Positions 42,247-51,841 of a stretch of 60,259 nucleotides of DNA are shown one piece after another (within the stretch, counting starts at the first letter, position 1; each line of letters begins with the position of its first letter). Origin of the DNA: Candidatus Bathyarchaeota archaeon (GTDB lineage Archaea; Thermoproteota; Bathyarchaeia; TCS64); NCBI GenBank assembly GCA_026014815.1, contig JAOZHP010000047.1, forward strand, positions 1 to 60,259, in the 5' to 3' direction. The position numbers and the translations under genes are program-made. The notes under the pieces were generated by a model. That model was not told the DNA's origin. It was given only the letters and a program-made list of their open reading frames with translations, and made no database searches.

Positions 42247-43059
42247 GTGTGTCTTTTATCAATCCTAGACAGCAAATCATTGATCGATTTGATTCAGAGG
42301 GGCGTCAATCTACGAAGGCTTAGCCTCGACGGAACAAGTGAACTCAGAGAAGACGTTGTCGCACGTGATGCACCTGTATGTATCTTTGTGAACGACGAGC
42401 CATTCAGGACACTAATCGCGTCGCCCGAGATGTTGGAAGAACTAGCGATAGGCCACCTGTTCACTGAGGGAGTGATCTCCAACCATGGCGACGTGAAATC
42501 TCTTACAGTTAAACCTCTAAGGATCGATGTCACCCTGAGGTTTTCCGTCGATCTTAATGAGGTGTTGCTTGGAAAGTCCCGTCTTCTCACAACGGCGTGT
42601 GGCCTTGATTCTCGGATACAGGACGCTGAGTTAAAGAGGCTTAAGGTTTCCCCGGTCGAGAATGTGGATGCTTCTCTTGTCTCGGAGCTTATTCGGACTC
42701 TAAATGAAAGGAGCAAAGTCTTCAGGAAGACAGGGGGTACCCACTCAGCGTTACTCTACGTAGAGGGGAAGGATATTATTTGCTTCGCGGAGGATGTTGG
42801 GCGGCATAACGCGCTCGATAAGGTCATCGGCTATGGCTTGAGAGCTGGTGTAGATTTCAGTAAATGTACTCTTGTCTCAAGTGGTAGATTGTCAGGCGAG
42901 ATGGTGCTGAAAGCTGCCAGAGCGAGCATTCCTTTAATCTGCTCTGTTTCTGCCCCCCTGCTATCTGGGCTCAAGATAGCTGAGGAGACGGGAGTCACGG
43001 TGGTGGGGTTCGTCCGTGGGCGGAGAATGAACCATTATTTAGAATTGGATCAAGACTAG
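42247..43059 (+). CDS. fdhD: Formate dehydrogenase accessory sulfurtransferase FdhD
   Basis: 270 residues from GTG 42247 (TTG 42289 is an alternative that trims 14 residues). FdhD signatures: LAIGHLFTEGVI, then TTACGLDSRIQ at the sulfur-transfer loop, TGGTHSALLY, CFAEDVGRHNALDKVIG, LVSSGRLSGEMVLKAA and CSVSAPLLSGLKIAEETG. It passes sulfur to the Mo/W-bis-MGD cofactor of formate dehydrogenase. The loop has only the first cysteine of the CxxC known from E. coli FdhD; the second is Asp. No formate dehydrogenase gene is present in the window. Confidence 0.93.
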   Translation: MCLLSILDSKSLIDLIQRGVNLRRLSLDGTSELREDVVARDAPVCIFVNDEPFRTLIASPEMLEELAIGHLFTEGVISNHGDVKSLTVKPLRIDVTLRFSVDLNEVLLGKSRLLTTACGLDSRIQDAELKRLKVSPVENVDASLVSELIRTLNERSKVFRKTGGTHSALLYVEGKDIICFAEDVGRHNALDKVIGYGLRAGVDFSKCTLVSSGRLSGEMVLKAARASIPLICSVSAPLLSGLKIAEETGVTVVGFVRGRRMNHYLELDQD

Positions 43060-43136
43060 GCGATCTATGAGCTCATCGACGTGTTCGTGGAGAGGGGTTT
43101 ATAGCAACTTTTTTCAGGTGCTAGGAACGCGCGTGT

Positions 43137-44108
43137 ATGATGGAGATCAGTGACGTGGTGGGCCTTAATTTCGTTGAAAAGATGACTCCCCGGATTGTAA
43201 TGTTCACAGGTAAGGGTGGGACCGGGAAGACTACTGTATCGTCGGCTACAGCTGTTCATTTCGCCTTGAAGGGGCATCGCACATTGTTAATCTCAACTGA
43301 TCCCTCGCCCTCTCTCTCGGATATACTTGAGCGTGATGTCAAGGGAAAGGTCACAGCGATAGAGACGGTGCCAAACCTCAGCGCCGTGGAACTGGACTAC
43401 GACTTGGTGATAGAGCTATGGAAGGAGAAGTACGGTGACGAGGTCTATGACGTGGTCTCCAGTTTCCTCCCCATCGGGCGGGAAATAATCGAGTACATTG
43501 CGGGTGCCCCTGGGATCGACCAAGAGTTCGCGTTGAGCTACCTCCTCGACCTCTACACGAGCGGTGACTACGATATCATCGTATGGGACACTGCTCCAGC
43601 GGGAGGCACCCTGGCCCTCCTGAACCTCCAGGACACCTTCTATCAACACCTCGGTGAGGCCGCGAGGCTATACGTCAAGGTTCGAAACGCCCTTACCGCG
43701 TTAACCATGGATAGGGCCAAGCGAGACCCCTTGAAGATTATCGGTGAGTGGGAGCAGCTCGCCAAGGACGTATTGGACATGATGAGGGACGACACCACCC
43801 TCGGCTTCGTGGTAACAAACCCCGAGGCTCTCTGTGTCAGTCAGGCGAAACGCGTAGTGTCCAACCTTGAAAAGTTCGGCATCGAGATCGGTGGCATCGT
43901 GCTCAACCGCGTTATCACTGAGGATGCCGCTGACAATGAGTTCAACCGGACACGTAGAGAGGTGCAGCGAAAGTACGTTGACGAGTTAAATGATGCTTAC
44001 ATCGACGTGATGCCCATTGTTCAGGTTCCTATGCTATCGTTTGAGGTGAAGGGAGTGGATGCCCTTCAAGAGGTTGCAGGAATTCTGTTTCCTTCAAACC
44101 ATGCCTAA
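43137..44108 (+). CDS. ArsA/Get3-family ATPase
   Basis: 323 residues (ATG 43182 is an alternative start). Deviant Walker A GKGGTGKTTVSSATAVHFA with the signature lysine, STDPSPSLSDIL for switch I, and VWDTAPAGGTLALL for switch II. One ATPase domain, so it would work as a dimer. The TRC40/Get3 hydrophobic groove region is represented by helices near residues 150-210, but the Get3 CxxC is not evident. Alternatives are arsenite-pump ATPase or a membrane-protein targeting factor. No arsB or arsR is near. Confidence 0.88.
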   Translation: MMEISDVVGLNFVEKMTPRIVMFTGKGGTGKTTVSSATAVHFALKGHRTLLISTDPSPSLSDILERDVKGKVTAIETVPNLSAVELDYDLVIELWKEKYGDEVYDVVSSFLPIGREIIEYIAGAPGIDQEFALSYLLDLYTSGDYDIIVWDTAPAGGTLALLNLQDTFYQHLGEAARLYVKVRNALTALTMDRAKRDPLKIIGEWEQLAKDVLDMMRDDTTLGFVVTNPEALCVSQAKRVVSNLEKFGIEIGGIVLNRVITEDAADNEFNRTRREVQRKYVDELNDAYIDVMPIVQVPMLSFEVKGVDALQEVAGILFPSNHA

Positions 44109-44118
44109 ACCCGAGGCT

Positions 44119-45369
44119 CTACTGGGGTTTCACTGGTTTATTTGCAAGATACCCGATTCCTATACCGAGGAGGGGGAAAACCATGGAGGCCAGCAACACC
44201 TCTGAGTATCCTCCGAAAACATCGAACGCGTACCCGAATGGAAGAGGACCCAACGATGAGCCGATGACACCCGCCATCATGTTCACCCCCCGGATGGTGC
44301 TCAGATGTTTTCTACCGAAATACTCGGGCCACACGACGCCTCTGACTATCGCCTGGAGGCCCATCTGGACCCCCGTTATCACCCCATATGTCAACACGAG
44401 TGTAACCGAGTCAGCGATATAGAGCGTAGCCACCACCGCAAGAAGCAGTCCTTGGGTCAGGGCCATTAGGTATTTGAGTGGATACCTGTCCGCTAACCCC
44501 CCAGCCATCAGGACGATCGGCAGGCTCACAAGGCTCGTCACGGTGCTTATCAGGGCAGCTGACTCCGGTGAGAGCCCTGACTGACCCAAGATGGATATCT
44601 GGTGGAACATACACGCGGTGATTATAGCTGATGGGATGACGGTGATATAGTTCACGAACCAGAAGCTCCTGGTCTTGAGAGCCTCGTTTAGCGTCCATGC
44701 CTCCTCCTCAATGACGTAATACGTGCCATCTGTGACTTCTGGTAGCCTCTGGTTATCTGGGTGTAAACCCACGTCCTCTGGCCTTGTCCGTATGAAAAAG
44801 TAAAAGACGGGTACCGCTATGACCCAGAGCACAATCATCCAGACCCTCCACCCGTTCTGCCACCCGAACCTCTGGATGAGCCAGATATTCATGGCTGGGA
44901 ACGTCGCCATGCTCAAGGCTCCGAACACGCTTACGATGCTGAGGGCTCTCCCCTTCCTCCTTATGAACCACTGGGGTACCAGCGTCCCCCCGATGAGCCC
45001 CATGCTCCCTTGCCCTAGAAGCCGAATCAAGAAGAACCCGACCAGTAACATGGTCACCGAGTTCACCGTGCTCATGAAGAACAGTGCTCCCCCAAAGCAC
45101 GCCGCTACAGCTACAGCCATCTTCCTGTGACCATACTTGTCAAAGAGCTTTCCCACTACCCCCATCAACATGCCTGCGGCGAATGTTCCCATGCTATACA
45201 TGCTTGATACGGTGGTTCTGGACCACCCGAAATCGTTGATATAGCTGTCGATGTACACGCTAACGTTGTACGTCTGCCCGGGTCCGCTGAAGTATACCGC
45301 GAGACCTGAGATGAGTACTATTAGCCAGCCGTAGAAGAAAGGGGTCTTTATGGGCGTCTGTTCTGTCAT
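44119..45369 (-). CDS. MFS transporter, oxalate/formate antiporter (OxlT)-like
   Basis: 416 residues with 12 predicted membrane helices. It begins FFYGWLIVLISGLAVYFSGP, a typical OxlT/monocarboxylate-family start, followed by GQTYNVSVYIDSYINDFGWS. The loop between helices 2 and 3, KLFDKYGHRKMAV, is the MFS motif A. The central loop DVGLHPDNQRLPE is characteristic of the subgroup. It likely exchanges small carboxylates. Proximity to fdhD and a hydrogenase protease makes formate or oxalate attractive, but the substrate is not readable from sequence. Confidence 0.88.
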   Translation of the reverse strand: MTEQTPIKTPFFYGWLIVLISGLAVYFSGPGQTYNVSVYIDSYINDFGWSRTTVSSMYSMGTFAAGMLMGVVGKLFDKYGHRKMAVAVAACFGGALFFMSTVNSVTMLLVGFFLIRLLGQGSMGLIGGTLVPQWFIRRKGRALSIVSVFGALSMATFPAMNIWLIQRFGWQNGWRVWMIVLWVIAVPVFYFFIRTRPEDVGLHPDNQRLPEVTDGTYYVIEEEAWTLNEALKTRSFWFVNYITVIPSAIITACMFHQISILGQSGLSPESAALISTVTSLVSLPIVLMAGGLADRYPLKYLMALTQGLLLAVVATLYIADSVTLVLTYGVITGVQMGLQAIVRGVVWPEYFGRKHLSTIRGVNMMAGVIGSSLGPLPFGYAFDVFGGYSEVLLASMVFPLLGIGIGYLANKPVKPQ

Positions 45370-45466
45370 GGAGTTCGCCGAATCACCCTATGGTGTAACC
45401 AGATGGTGTTAAAGATTGCCCCCTCAATAATTTTGAGTAAAAAAATAAGATTTTTTGGAGCCACTC

Positions 45467-45478
45467 CCTTTAAAAACG
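45467..45478 (+). promoter_or_regulatory. Candidate TATA box of the LLM oxidoreductase gene
   Basis: CCTTTAAAAACG is centred near 45472. A start site 26 bases on falls at about 45498, essentially at the ATG (45499). This supports the internal ATG over the 5' extension of the frame and implies a near-leaderless message. Confidence 0.5.
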
Positions 45479-45498
45479 ATGATTGGGGGTATCCTCGT

Positions 45499-46440
45499 AT
45501 GCAGTTCGGAGTTTTCATCCGTGGCGCAGTAACCTACGAGAAGATGCTTGAGCTATCTCAGGCAGCCGAGGAACTAGATTATTACGGCGTGTTTCTCAAC
45601 GACCACGTAAACGGTTTCGCCGACGAAGGGAAAGAACCCTATTTGGAGGCATGGACCGCCATCACCGGCCTAGGCATGCAGCTAAAGAAGATCAAGATAG
45701 GCCACATCACATTATTCAACAGCGTAAGGAACCCGGCGTATCTCGCAAAATCAGCGACGGCCCTAGACGTAATGACCAAAGGAAGGTTCGAGCTAATCCT
45801 TGGAGCGGGATGGGCAGAGCAAGAGTATCTTGGCTACGACTTCATGGAGAAGGGACGCGGAATGCCCAGCGCAGGGGAACGCGTCTCCAGACTCAAGGAG
45901 TCAGTAGAGATCATCAGAGGAATGCTCGATAACCCCGTGTTCAGCTACGAGGGCAAGTACTGGAAACTCAAGGAAGCCATCAACATCCCGAGACCGGTCA
46001 CAGAGCATCTTAAGGTCAGCGTAGGAGCGCGGCAGCCGAGGATGATCAAGATCGCGGCAAAGTACGCCGATGGAATCAACAGCAGCGGCAACCTCCAGAA
46101 CATCGAGAGTATTCTCGGTCATTATCATCCAGCCATCGAAAAGTTAGGCAAGACCACAGACAACGTGTTCATCAGTGGGTTCGCCCCAAGCGTGTGGCTT
46201 TTCGACACTCAGGAGGAGTACGACACCTACTTGAAGAAGCAGGCATTGGACGGGAAGGATGCAAAGGTCATAGAGGAGTACGACTTTGTTGGTACCCCTG
46301 AGGTGCAGGTAAAGAAGTGGCGAAAGGCCATGGATATGGGTATGAAGATGAGCGTTATCAACGTGCGGCCCTACAAGGACATACCGTCCAACGCTGAGAT
46401 GCTGGCCAAGTTCAAAGACGAAGTCGCTTCACAACTCTAA
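45499..46440 (+). CDS. LLM-class flavin/F420-dependent oxidoreductase
   Basis: About 313 residues from ATG 45499, chosen because of the TATA spacing, a GGGGGT eight bases upstream and the family-typical N-terminus MQFGVFIRG. Luciferase-like TIM barrel: YYGVFLNDHVNGF, GHITLFNSVRNPAYLAKSAT, GRFELILGAGWAEQEYLGYD, and KLKVSVGARQPRMIKIAAKYADGINSS-type region (here EHLKVSVGARQPRM). Such archaeal enzymes mostly use F420. The substrate is unknown; it is not a clear Mer (methylene-H4MPT reductase). It stands as a single transcription unit. Confidence 0.9.
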   Translation: MQFGVFIRGAVTYEKMLELSQAAEELDYYGVFLNDHVNGFADEGKEPYLEAWTAITGLGMQLKKIKIGHITLFNSVRNPAYLAKSATALDVMTKGRFELILGAGWAEQEYLGYDFMEKGRGMPSAGERVSRLKESVEIIRGMLDNPVFSYEGKYWKLKEAINIPRPVTEHLKVSVGARQPRMIKIAAKYADGINSSGNLQNIESILGHYHPAIEKLGKTTDNVFISGFAPSVWLFDTQEEYDTYLKKQALDGKDAKVIEEYDFVGTPEVQVKKWRKAMDMGMKMSVINVRPYKDIPSNAEMLAKFKDEVASQL

Positions 46441-46594
46441 CCCTTTTCCAATTAAAATCAACTATTTTTATCAATTAATCAATGAAAAAGCTTCTCGGTG
46501 ACTATTTCTAGCTCACTTGGGTTAGGGTAAACACTCAAAAAATCTGTCATAGCCTAGAATCATTTTTAGGCTCCCCCACACCAGATGCCATGAA

Positions 46595-47077
46595 ATGGGA
46601 CTTGAGGCAGACCTCCGCGAGTTCTTCGGCGACGGAGACAAACGAGTAATCTTGGTAGGCGTAGGAAACCCACTGAGAGGCGATGACGGCGTCGGCGTAC
46701 AAATCATCGAACGGCTTCAGGAGATGAACCCAGCGAACGTGCTGCTTCTCAACACTGAGACGGTACCCGAGGCGTTCACAGGCAAGGTAATAGAGTACAA
46801 GCCCACTCACGTGCTCCTCTTAGACGCGGCTCAATTCAAAGGCTACCCGGGGGAGACAAGGCTCATCGACTCAGAGAAGATAGGAGGCCAAGTAGTCTCC
46901 ACGCATAGCCTCCCGTTGACCATTTTCATCAACTACATCGAGAAGACCCTCGACGTGAAGGTCCTGCTTCTTGGGATACAGCCACGTACCATCGAGTTCT
47001 ACAGCAAGATGACGCGTGAAGTCTCGGAGACAGGTGAACGGGTAGCTCAGCTACTCTACAGAATACTGACTGAATAA
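46595..47077 (+). CDS. hycI: Hydrogenase maturation endopeptidase (HycI/HyaD family)
   Basis: 160 residues. The N-terminal nickel-site motif VGVGNPLRGDDGVGVQIIER carries the first acidic ligand. The second region, VLLLDAAQFKGYPGETRLID, and the histidine in STHSLPLTIFINYI complete the protease M52 metal site. It removes the C-terminal tail of a NiFe-hydrogenase large subunit after nickel insertion; the motif after the DAA strand resembles HycI. No hydrogenase structural gene is in the window. Confidence 0.92.
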   Translation: MGLEADLREFFGDGDKRVILVGVGNPLRGDDGVGVQIIERLQEMNPANVLLLNTETVPEAFTGKVIEYKPTHVLLLDAAQFKGYPGETRLIDSEKIGGQVVSTHSLPLTIFINYIEKTLDVKVLLLGIQPRTIEFYSKMTREVSETGERVAQLLYRILTE

Positions 47078-47078
47078 G

Positions 47079-47097
47079 AAAGGGGTTTACTCCTTTT
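47079..47097 (+). terminator. Hairpin plus T run after hycI
   Basis: AAAGG at 47079-47083 pairs with CCTTT at 47092-47096 and runs into a T5 tract, directly after the stop of the protease gene. Confidence 0.5.
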
Positions 47098-47144
47098 TAG
47101 AAGTAGCAGGCTGAGGATGAGTCCGTTCAAACTGCATTATCCTA

Positions 47145-47240
47145 ATGATTGTGTTCGTGGTCTTTGCTGTGATAATAGGCGTCTACCCGAGGCTCGTCAC
47201 GGACTATACCGTCTCCTTCTTCTTCAGGGCCCTAGTTTAG
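47145..47240 (+). CDS. Possible 31-residue membrane peptide
   Basis: ATG 47145 opens a 31-codon frame beginning MIVFVVFAVIIGVYPRLV, with one strong hydrophobic helix, ending TAG at 47240. It lies in the 320-base gap before the A-ATPase operon. A competing frame (47117-47311) reads Cys/Arg/Leu-rich sequence and looks like a shadow. Nothing proves expression, and it is too short to be proteolipid subunit K. The remainder of 47098-47365 holds no recognised gene. Confidence 0.25.
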   Translation: MIVFVVFAVIIGVYPRLVTDYTVSFFFRALV

Positions 47241-47365
47241 CCGAGCATCTTTTCTCATTTTTATTTGATATTAACGCGTCAGCTGTAGGCTTCATAGAAT
47301 ATTGCTTTTAACGATGTTTGATACGATACTTGTTGTAAACTTTTGCTTGTTCATATTCTGCACAA

Positions 47366-47376
47366 GTTTTTTAATC
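47366..47376 (+). promoter_or_regulatory. Candidate promoter of the A-ATPase operon
   Basis: GTTTTTTAATC is centred near 47371. Initiation about 26 bases downstream would be close to 47397, next to the ATG of subunit F at 47400. This supports that start over the 19-residue 5' extension and suggests a near-leaderless operon message. Confidence 0.5.
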
Positions 47377-47399
47377 TAAGAATGCTTTGCCTTAAAGAA

Positions 47400-47717
47400 A
47401 TGAGCATAGCTGTCATTGGTCCCTCATCTTTTGTAACATGTTTTGAACTTATTGGAGCTACTGGATACGAGGAACATGATGAGGGAGCATTGGTTGCGAC
47501 CCTAGACCGCATAGTAAGCCAAGGTGACTACAAGCTTGTTGTTATACCTGAACGATACGCTGCAGCCACCAGGCACATCCGAGAAGAGGTTATGAAAAGG
47601 GGGAGGATCACTCCTATTTTTGCTTTGATCCCTGGTTTAACAATGGAGACTGGGATGAGGATGGAGGAGTTACAAGCGGTGGTCTCGCTCGCTATAGGAA
47701 CAAAGTTGGAGTTATAA
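47400..47717 (+). CDS. atpF: A-type ATP synthase subunit F
   Basis: About 105 residues from ATG 47400. MSIAVIGPSSFVTCFELIGA is the family N-terminus: a Rossmann-like small domain in which the strand is followed by the helix that responds to rotation. The C-terminal helical arm is LQAVVSLAIGTKLEL. Subunit F is part of the central stalk with D. It is first in the operon here. A longer frame from 47343 adds non-conserved residues. Confidence 0.9.
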   Translation: MSIAVIGPSSFVTCFELIGATGYEEHDEGALVATLDRIVSQGDYKLVVIPERYAAATRHIREEVMKRGRITPIFALIPGLTMETGMRMEELQAVVSLAIGTKLEL

Positions 47718-47721
47718 AATA

Positions 47722-48054
47722 ATGGGAATGAAGGAATTACTATTCTTGGGCGAAAGACTCCAGAAGCTGATGGAAAAGACTGAGGCTGAAGCAGCGGAGA
47801 TCATTGCTAAAGCTCAGAGTCAAGCCGACGAGATGGTCAGCGTCGCAAAGGAAGAATCAGAGAGACGTCTTCAGAGAGCCCAGTACCGTACCGGTCTCGA
47901 CGAGTTCCTCAAGGAAACAGAGGATGAGGCTAAGAAAGAGGCCAAGAAAACCGAGAAAATGTACAGCAAGACCGCTAAAGAGATAAAAAAGGTCACGGCA
48001 GAAAAAGTCAACGAAGCCGTCCGATTGCTTGTCAAGGAGGTTCTGCCAGAATGA
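47722..48054 (+). CDS. ahaH: A-type ATP synthase subunit H (peripheral stalk)
   Basis: 110 residues, almost entirely helical and charged: FLGERLQKLMEKTEAEAAEI, then Ala/Glu/Lys-rich right-handed coiled-coil sequence ending VRLLVKEVLPE. This matches subunit H/G, which pairs with E to form the peripheral stalk. The preceding gene ends five bases upstream, and it overlaps subunit E by four bases. Size and position make the call; sequence similarity is low in this family. Confidence 0.85.
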   Translation: MGMKELLFLGERLQKLMEKTEAEAAEIIAKAQSQADEMVSVAKEESERRLQRAQYRTGLDEFLKETEDEAKKEAKKTEKMYSKTAKEIKKVTAEKVNEAVRLLVKEVLPE

Positions 48055-48677
48055 GTCAGGATAAATTAGACAGTAAGATGATCGATAAGAGCATCGAGGA
48101 GAGAGAAAAGATGCTTGAAGACTCAAGGAAAAAAGCAGACACGATTCTAAAAAACGCTGAAGCTGAACGCCATAGAATAAATGAATTGAGTAACCAGAGC
48201 ATCCAAGGAATAATTGGGTCCGAGATAAGGGCGGTTCACGATAGGATTGTCGGTCGAGCACAGCTTGAGGGAAGGAAAAAAGTACTTGAAGCTAGGATGG
48301 AGGCAATGAGCAAGGTCTATGACCAAGCATTGGAAGAAATTAAGACGATTGCAGCCGGTAAAAACAAAGACCATAATTACGAAGAGATCCTAACCAAGAT
48401 GATAATTGAAGCCGATGCTGGTATCGCTGACGCTGAGTACATAGTTCAGGCTAACAAGAAAGATTTGGATTATTTGAAAGCAAACCTCGCCTCGGTATCA
48501 AAAGCAATCGGAGGTAAGAAACTTATTCTAAACGATACACCTGTGGATATCATCGGCGGATTATTAATAGCGAACACTATCGGCACAAAATCAATGGAAA
48601 ACACGTTAGATAGCAGACTTGAAGCAGCATACCAAAGACTGCAGTCTGAGATAGCTGATAAACTGGGGGTTATCTAA
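48051..48677 (+). CDS. atpE: A-type ATP synthase subunit E
   Basis: 208 residues. The N-terminal helical half (EEREKMLEDSRKKADTILKN) forms the stalk coiled coil with H. The C-terminal globular half has LNDTPVDIIGGLLIANTIGT, the most conserved stretch of subunit E, and ends in the helix ENTLDSRLEAAYQRLQSEIA. It overlaps subunit H by ATGA and is followed one base later by subunit A. Confidence 0.92.
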   Translation: MSQDKLDSKMIDKSIEEREKMLEDSRKKADTILKNAEAERHRINELSNQSIQGIIGSEIRAVHDRIVGRAQLEGRKKVLEARMEAMSKVYDQALEEIKTIAAGKNKDHNYEEILTKMIIEADAGIADAEYIVQANKKDLDYLKANLASVSKAIGGKKLILNDTPVDIIGGLLIANTIGTKSMENTLDSRLEAAYQRLQSEIADKLGVI

Positions 48678-48678
48678 G

Positions 48679-50451
48679 ATGTCGGAAAGAATTACTGGAA
48701 CTATTGAAAGAATCAACGGCTCACTGATTGTAGGAAAATTTGAGCAAGAAGCCAAGATGGGTGACCTTGTTGAAGTAGGTAATCTTAAACTGATGGGTGA
48801 GATCGTCCGTCTACGTGAGGAAATCGCGTACATCCAGTGTTATGAATCAACATCTGGTCTAAAACCCGGTGAACCAGTAGTCGATATAGGTACACCACTA
48901 GTCGCCGAGCTTGGACCAGGAATTATGGGCCAGATTGTAGACGGAGTACAGAGGTCAGAAATGGAACTCTGGGAGCTTACGGGCCCCTTCATCTCAAGAG
49001 GCGCTAACATCTCACCTCTAAACAGGAAGAAGAAATGGAATTTTGAGCCCACCGTAAAAGCTGGTGACAAGGTAGTAGGTGGCGACATCATAGGAACAGT
49101 ACAGGAAACCGAGATGTTTGTCCACAAAATCCTTGTCCCACCTGACTTGGAAGGAACAATAAAGACCCTCACTGGAGGCGTGTACACGGTCACGGACACG
49201 GTCGGAGTTCTAGAGACCGATTCTGGTGAAATAGATCTCAAGATGATGCAGACTTGGCCCGTTAGAGTAGGTAGACCTATCAAGGAACGACTCACTCTGA
49301 GTCAGCCTCTCATTACAGGACAGAGGGTCATTGACACTTTCTTCCCGTGCGCAAAGGGAGGAGCGTCAGCTGTACCTGGTGGCTTTGGGACCGGAAAAAC
49401 GGTTATTCTCCAGCAGATAGCTAAGTGGAGTGACGCCGATATCATCGTGTACATTGGCTGCGGAGAACGTGGCAACGAGATGGCAGACGTAGTTGAACAG
49501 TTCCCCGAGATCGAGGACCCCAAATCGGGTAAAAAACTCATCGAACGTACCATCATCGTTGCGAATGTATCCAACATGGCAGTATCCGCACGAGAAGCCA
49601 GTATCTACATGGGCATCACCATCGGTGAATACTTCCGAGACCAAGGCTACGATGTTGCCCTCATGGCAGACTCAACCAGTCGTTGGGCTGAAGCCCTCCG
49701 AGACATTAGCGGACGTCTAGAAGAGATTCCAGCAGAAGCAGGATTCCCTGCGTACCTAGCCGACAGGATCGCTGAAATATATGAGCGCGCGGGCAGAGTA
49801 GAAATCTTGGGGAGTGAACAAAATTATGGAAGTCTCACACTTCTAGGGGCAGTATCGCCGCCAGGTGGTGACTACTCAGAGCCAGTTACGACCACAACGC
49901 TCAGGTTCATCGGGACCTTCTGGGCACTCGACAGTCAGTTGGCTTACAGACGGCACTTCCCAGCGATTAACTGGCTAAGGAGCTTCACAAGATACCTTGA
50001 AGTAGCGGCCCGCTGGTGGAGCGAGTTTGATCCATCTTGGGAGAGGACCAGAGCACTAGCTCTAAGAGTTCTGGAGGAAGCAGCCGAGATCGAGGAAACA
50101 GCTCGTATCATTGGAGAGAAAGCTTTGCCAGATGATCAGCGACTGGTTCTACTCGTCGCTGAGATGCTAAGGGAAGGCTTCCTAGTTCAGAGTGCGTTCC
50201 ACGAGATCGACAGATTCTGTTCACCAGAGAAACAGGTAGCACTACTCAAGATCTTCACAGATTTTTATAACTCAACGAGGCCCCTCATAGAGCAAGGAGT
50301 GCCTATTGATCAAATACGTGAACTTGATGTAATCCGTGAGATCATGAGGCTGAAGGAACGTGAAGGTGAAGAACCGATCAAAGATGCGAGAAGCACGATG
50401 AATGTACAGATTTCAGCTCTCGCAAAGCAGTACGAGGTGAACTCGCAATGA
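48679..50451 (+). CDS. atpA: A-type ATP synthase catalytic subunit A
   Basis: 590 residues, normal length. P-loop [18 protein letters not shown] (about residues 232-249), catalytic-site [18 protein letters not shown], the A-subunit-specific non-homologous insertion in the N-terminal third ([20 protein letters not shown] onward), and [20 protein letters not shown]. It hydrolyses or makes ATP in alternation with B in the A3B3 hexamer. The P-loop has GFGTGKT in place of the commoner PFGSGKT. It overlaps atpB by four bases. Confidence 0.98.
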   Translation: MSERITGTIERINGSLIVGKFEQEAKMGDLVEVGNLKLMGEIVRLREEIAYIQCYESTSGLKPGEPVVDIGTPLVAELGPGIMGQIVDGVQRSEMELWELTGPFISRGANISPLNRKKKWNFEPTVKAGDKVVGGDIIGTVQETEMFVHKILVPPDLEGTIKTLTGGVYTVTDTVGVLETDSGEIDLKMMQTWPVRVGRPIKERLTLSQPLITGQRVIDTFFPCAKGGASAVPGGFGTGKTVILQQIAKWSDADIIVYIGCGERGNEMADVVEQFPEIEDPKSGKKLIERTIIVANVSNMAVSAREASIYMGITIGEYFRDQGYDVALMADSTSRWAEALRDISGRLEEIPAEAGFPAYLADRIAEIYERAGRVEILGSEQNYGSLTLLGAVSPPGGDYSEPVTTTTLRFIGTFWALDSQLAYRRHFPAINWLRSFTRYLEVAARWWSEFDPSWERTRALALRVLEEAAEIEETARIIGEKALPDDQRLVLLVAEMLREGFLVQSAFHEIDRFCSPEKQVALLKIFTDFYNSTRPLIEQGVPIDQIRELDVIREIMRLKEREGEEPIKDARSTMNVQISALAKQYEVNSQ

Positions 50452-51839
50452 CGTTAGCACCAGTAGTATACAAGACCACAACCGAGATTAAGGGACCAAT
50501 TCTGATGGTTCAGAACATCCGAGATGTCAGCTTCGACGAGATCGTTTACATTCAGCGTCCAAACGGAGAGCTGGTGCAAGGAAGCGTTCTTGACGTAAGC
50601 CGTGAGATGGCTATGATCCAGTGTTTTGGAGGCACAGCAGGACTGGACCTTAACACCAAACTGAGCTTCAGTGGAGACGTTCTCAGAATCCCAGTATCCG
50701 AAGACTTGATCGGCAGAGTCTTCAGCGGCAGCTTCAAACCTCTCGACGGTATGCCTCAGATAATTGGTAAAGAACGCAGGGATGTCAACGGGGGGGTTAT
50801 TAACCCGGCCGCTCGTGAGGTGCCCAAGGAGTTCATCCAGACAGGCATGAGCGGCATCGACGGCATGAACAGCCTTGTCCGTGGACAGAAACTACCGATC
50901 TTCAGTGAGTCGGGGCTAGCACATAATGAGCTGGCTGCACAGATAGCGCGTCAAGCAACGATCCCTGGTAGTGAATCTGATTTTGCTATCGTATTCGGTG
51001 CTATGGGAATTAAAAACGAGGAAGCTGCTTACTTCAGAGCAGAGTTCGAGAAGACAGGTGCATTAAACAAGAGCGTAATGATCCTGAACCTCGCAGACGA
51101 CCCTTCTATCGAGCGTATCGTAACGCCTCGTATCGCACAGACCGTCGCAGAATACCTGGCATTCGACCTTGGCATGCACGTGTTGGTAATTCTCACGGAC
51201 ATGACTAACTATGCGGAGGCTCTTCGTGCAATTAGCATCGCAAGAGAAGAGATTCCCACGAGGAAAGGTTACCCTGGATACCTTTACAGTGACTTGGCTA
51301 CAATCTACGAACGTGCAGGACGTATCAGGGGAAGACCTGGATCAGTCACACTGATGCCAATCCTCTCTATGCCTGCTGGAGACATCACGCACCCCATCCC
51401 TGACCTCACAGGCTACATTACCGAGGGACAAATCATCCTTACACGTGAGTTAGCCCTACGAGGACTTTACCCTCCTATGAACGTACTTCCAAGCCTTTCA
51501 AGGTTGATGAAAGACGGTATCGGAGAAGAGACTACGCGTGAAGACCATCAAGACGTATCTAACCAGCTGTACATGGCGTACGCTGAGGGGACACGTGCAA
51601 GAGGACTTGTACGTATCGTCGGTACAGTTGGTTTGTCAGAACGAGAGCGTCAGTGGCTCAGATTCGCTGACAGGTTTGAGCAAGAGTTCATCAATCAGGG
51701 AATCTACGAGAACAGGACTATTGAGCAAACCCTAGCCCTTGCATGGGACATACTAAGCGATCTACCTGAAGACGACCTAATCAGGGTACGTGAAGCTTAC
51801 ATCGAGAAATACCACCCAGACCATAAGAGTGAAGCATAA
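50448..51839 (+). CDS. atpB: A-type ATP synthase regulatory subunit B
   Basis: 463 residues: N-terminal barrel starting [20 protein letters not shown], nucleotide domain with [20 protein letters not shown] (the degenerate P-loop of B subunits), [20 protein letters not shown]-type strand (here [12 protein letters not shown]), and the [19 protein letters not shown] segment. It binds nucleotide without catalysis. ATGA overlap with atpA; two bases separate its stop from subunit D. Confidence 0.98.
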   Translation: MTLAPVVYKTTTEIKGPILMVQNIRDVSFDEIVYIQRPNGELVQGSVLDVSREMAMIQCFGGTAGLDLNTKLSFSGDVLRIPVSEDLIGRVFSGSFKPLDGMPQIIGKERRDVNGGVINPAAREVPKEFIQTGMSGIDGMNSLVRGQKLPIFSESGLAHNELAAQIARQATIPGSESDFAIVFGAMGIKNEEAAYFRAEFEKTGALNKSVMILNLADDPSIERIVTPRIAQTVAEYLAFDLGMHVLVILTDMTNYAEALRAISIAREEIPTRKGYPGYLYSDLATIYERAGRIRGRPGSVTLMPILSMPAGDITHPIPDLTGYITEGQIILTRELALRGLYPPMNVLPSLSRLMKDGIGEETTREDHQDVSNQLYMAYAEGTRARGLVRIVGTVGLSERERQWLRFADRFEQEFINQGIYENRTIEQTLALAWDILSDLPEDDLIRVREAYIEKYHPDHKSEA

Positions 51840-51841
51840 GC

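Noticed and set aside
47117-47311. 64-codon plus-strand frame with several cysteines
   Set aside because: No regular Cys spacing; overlaps the better hydrophobic 31-codon frame, and neither has supporting signals beyond chance.
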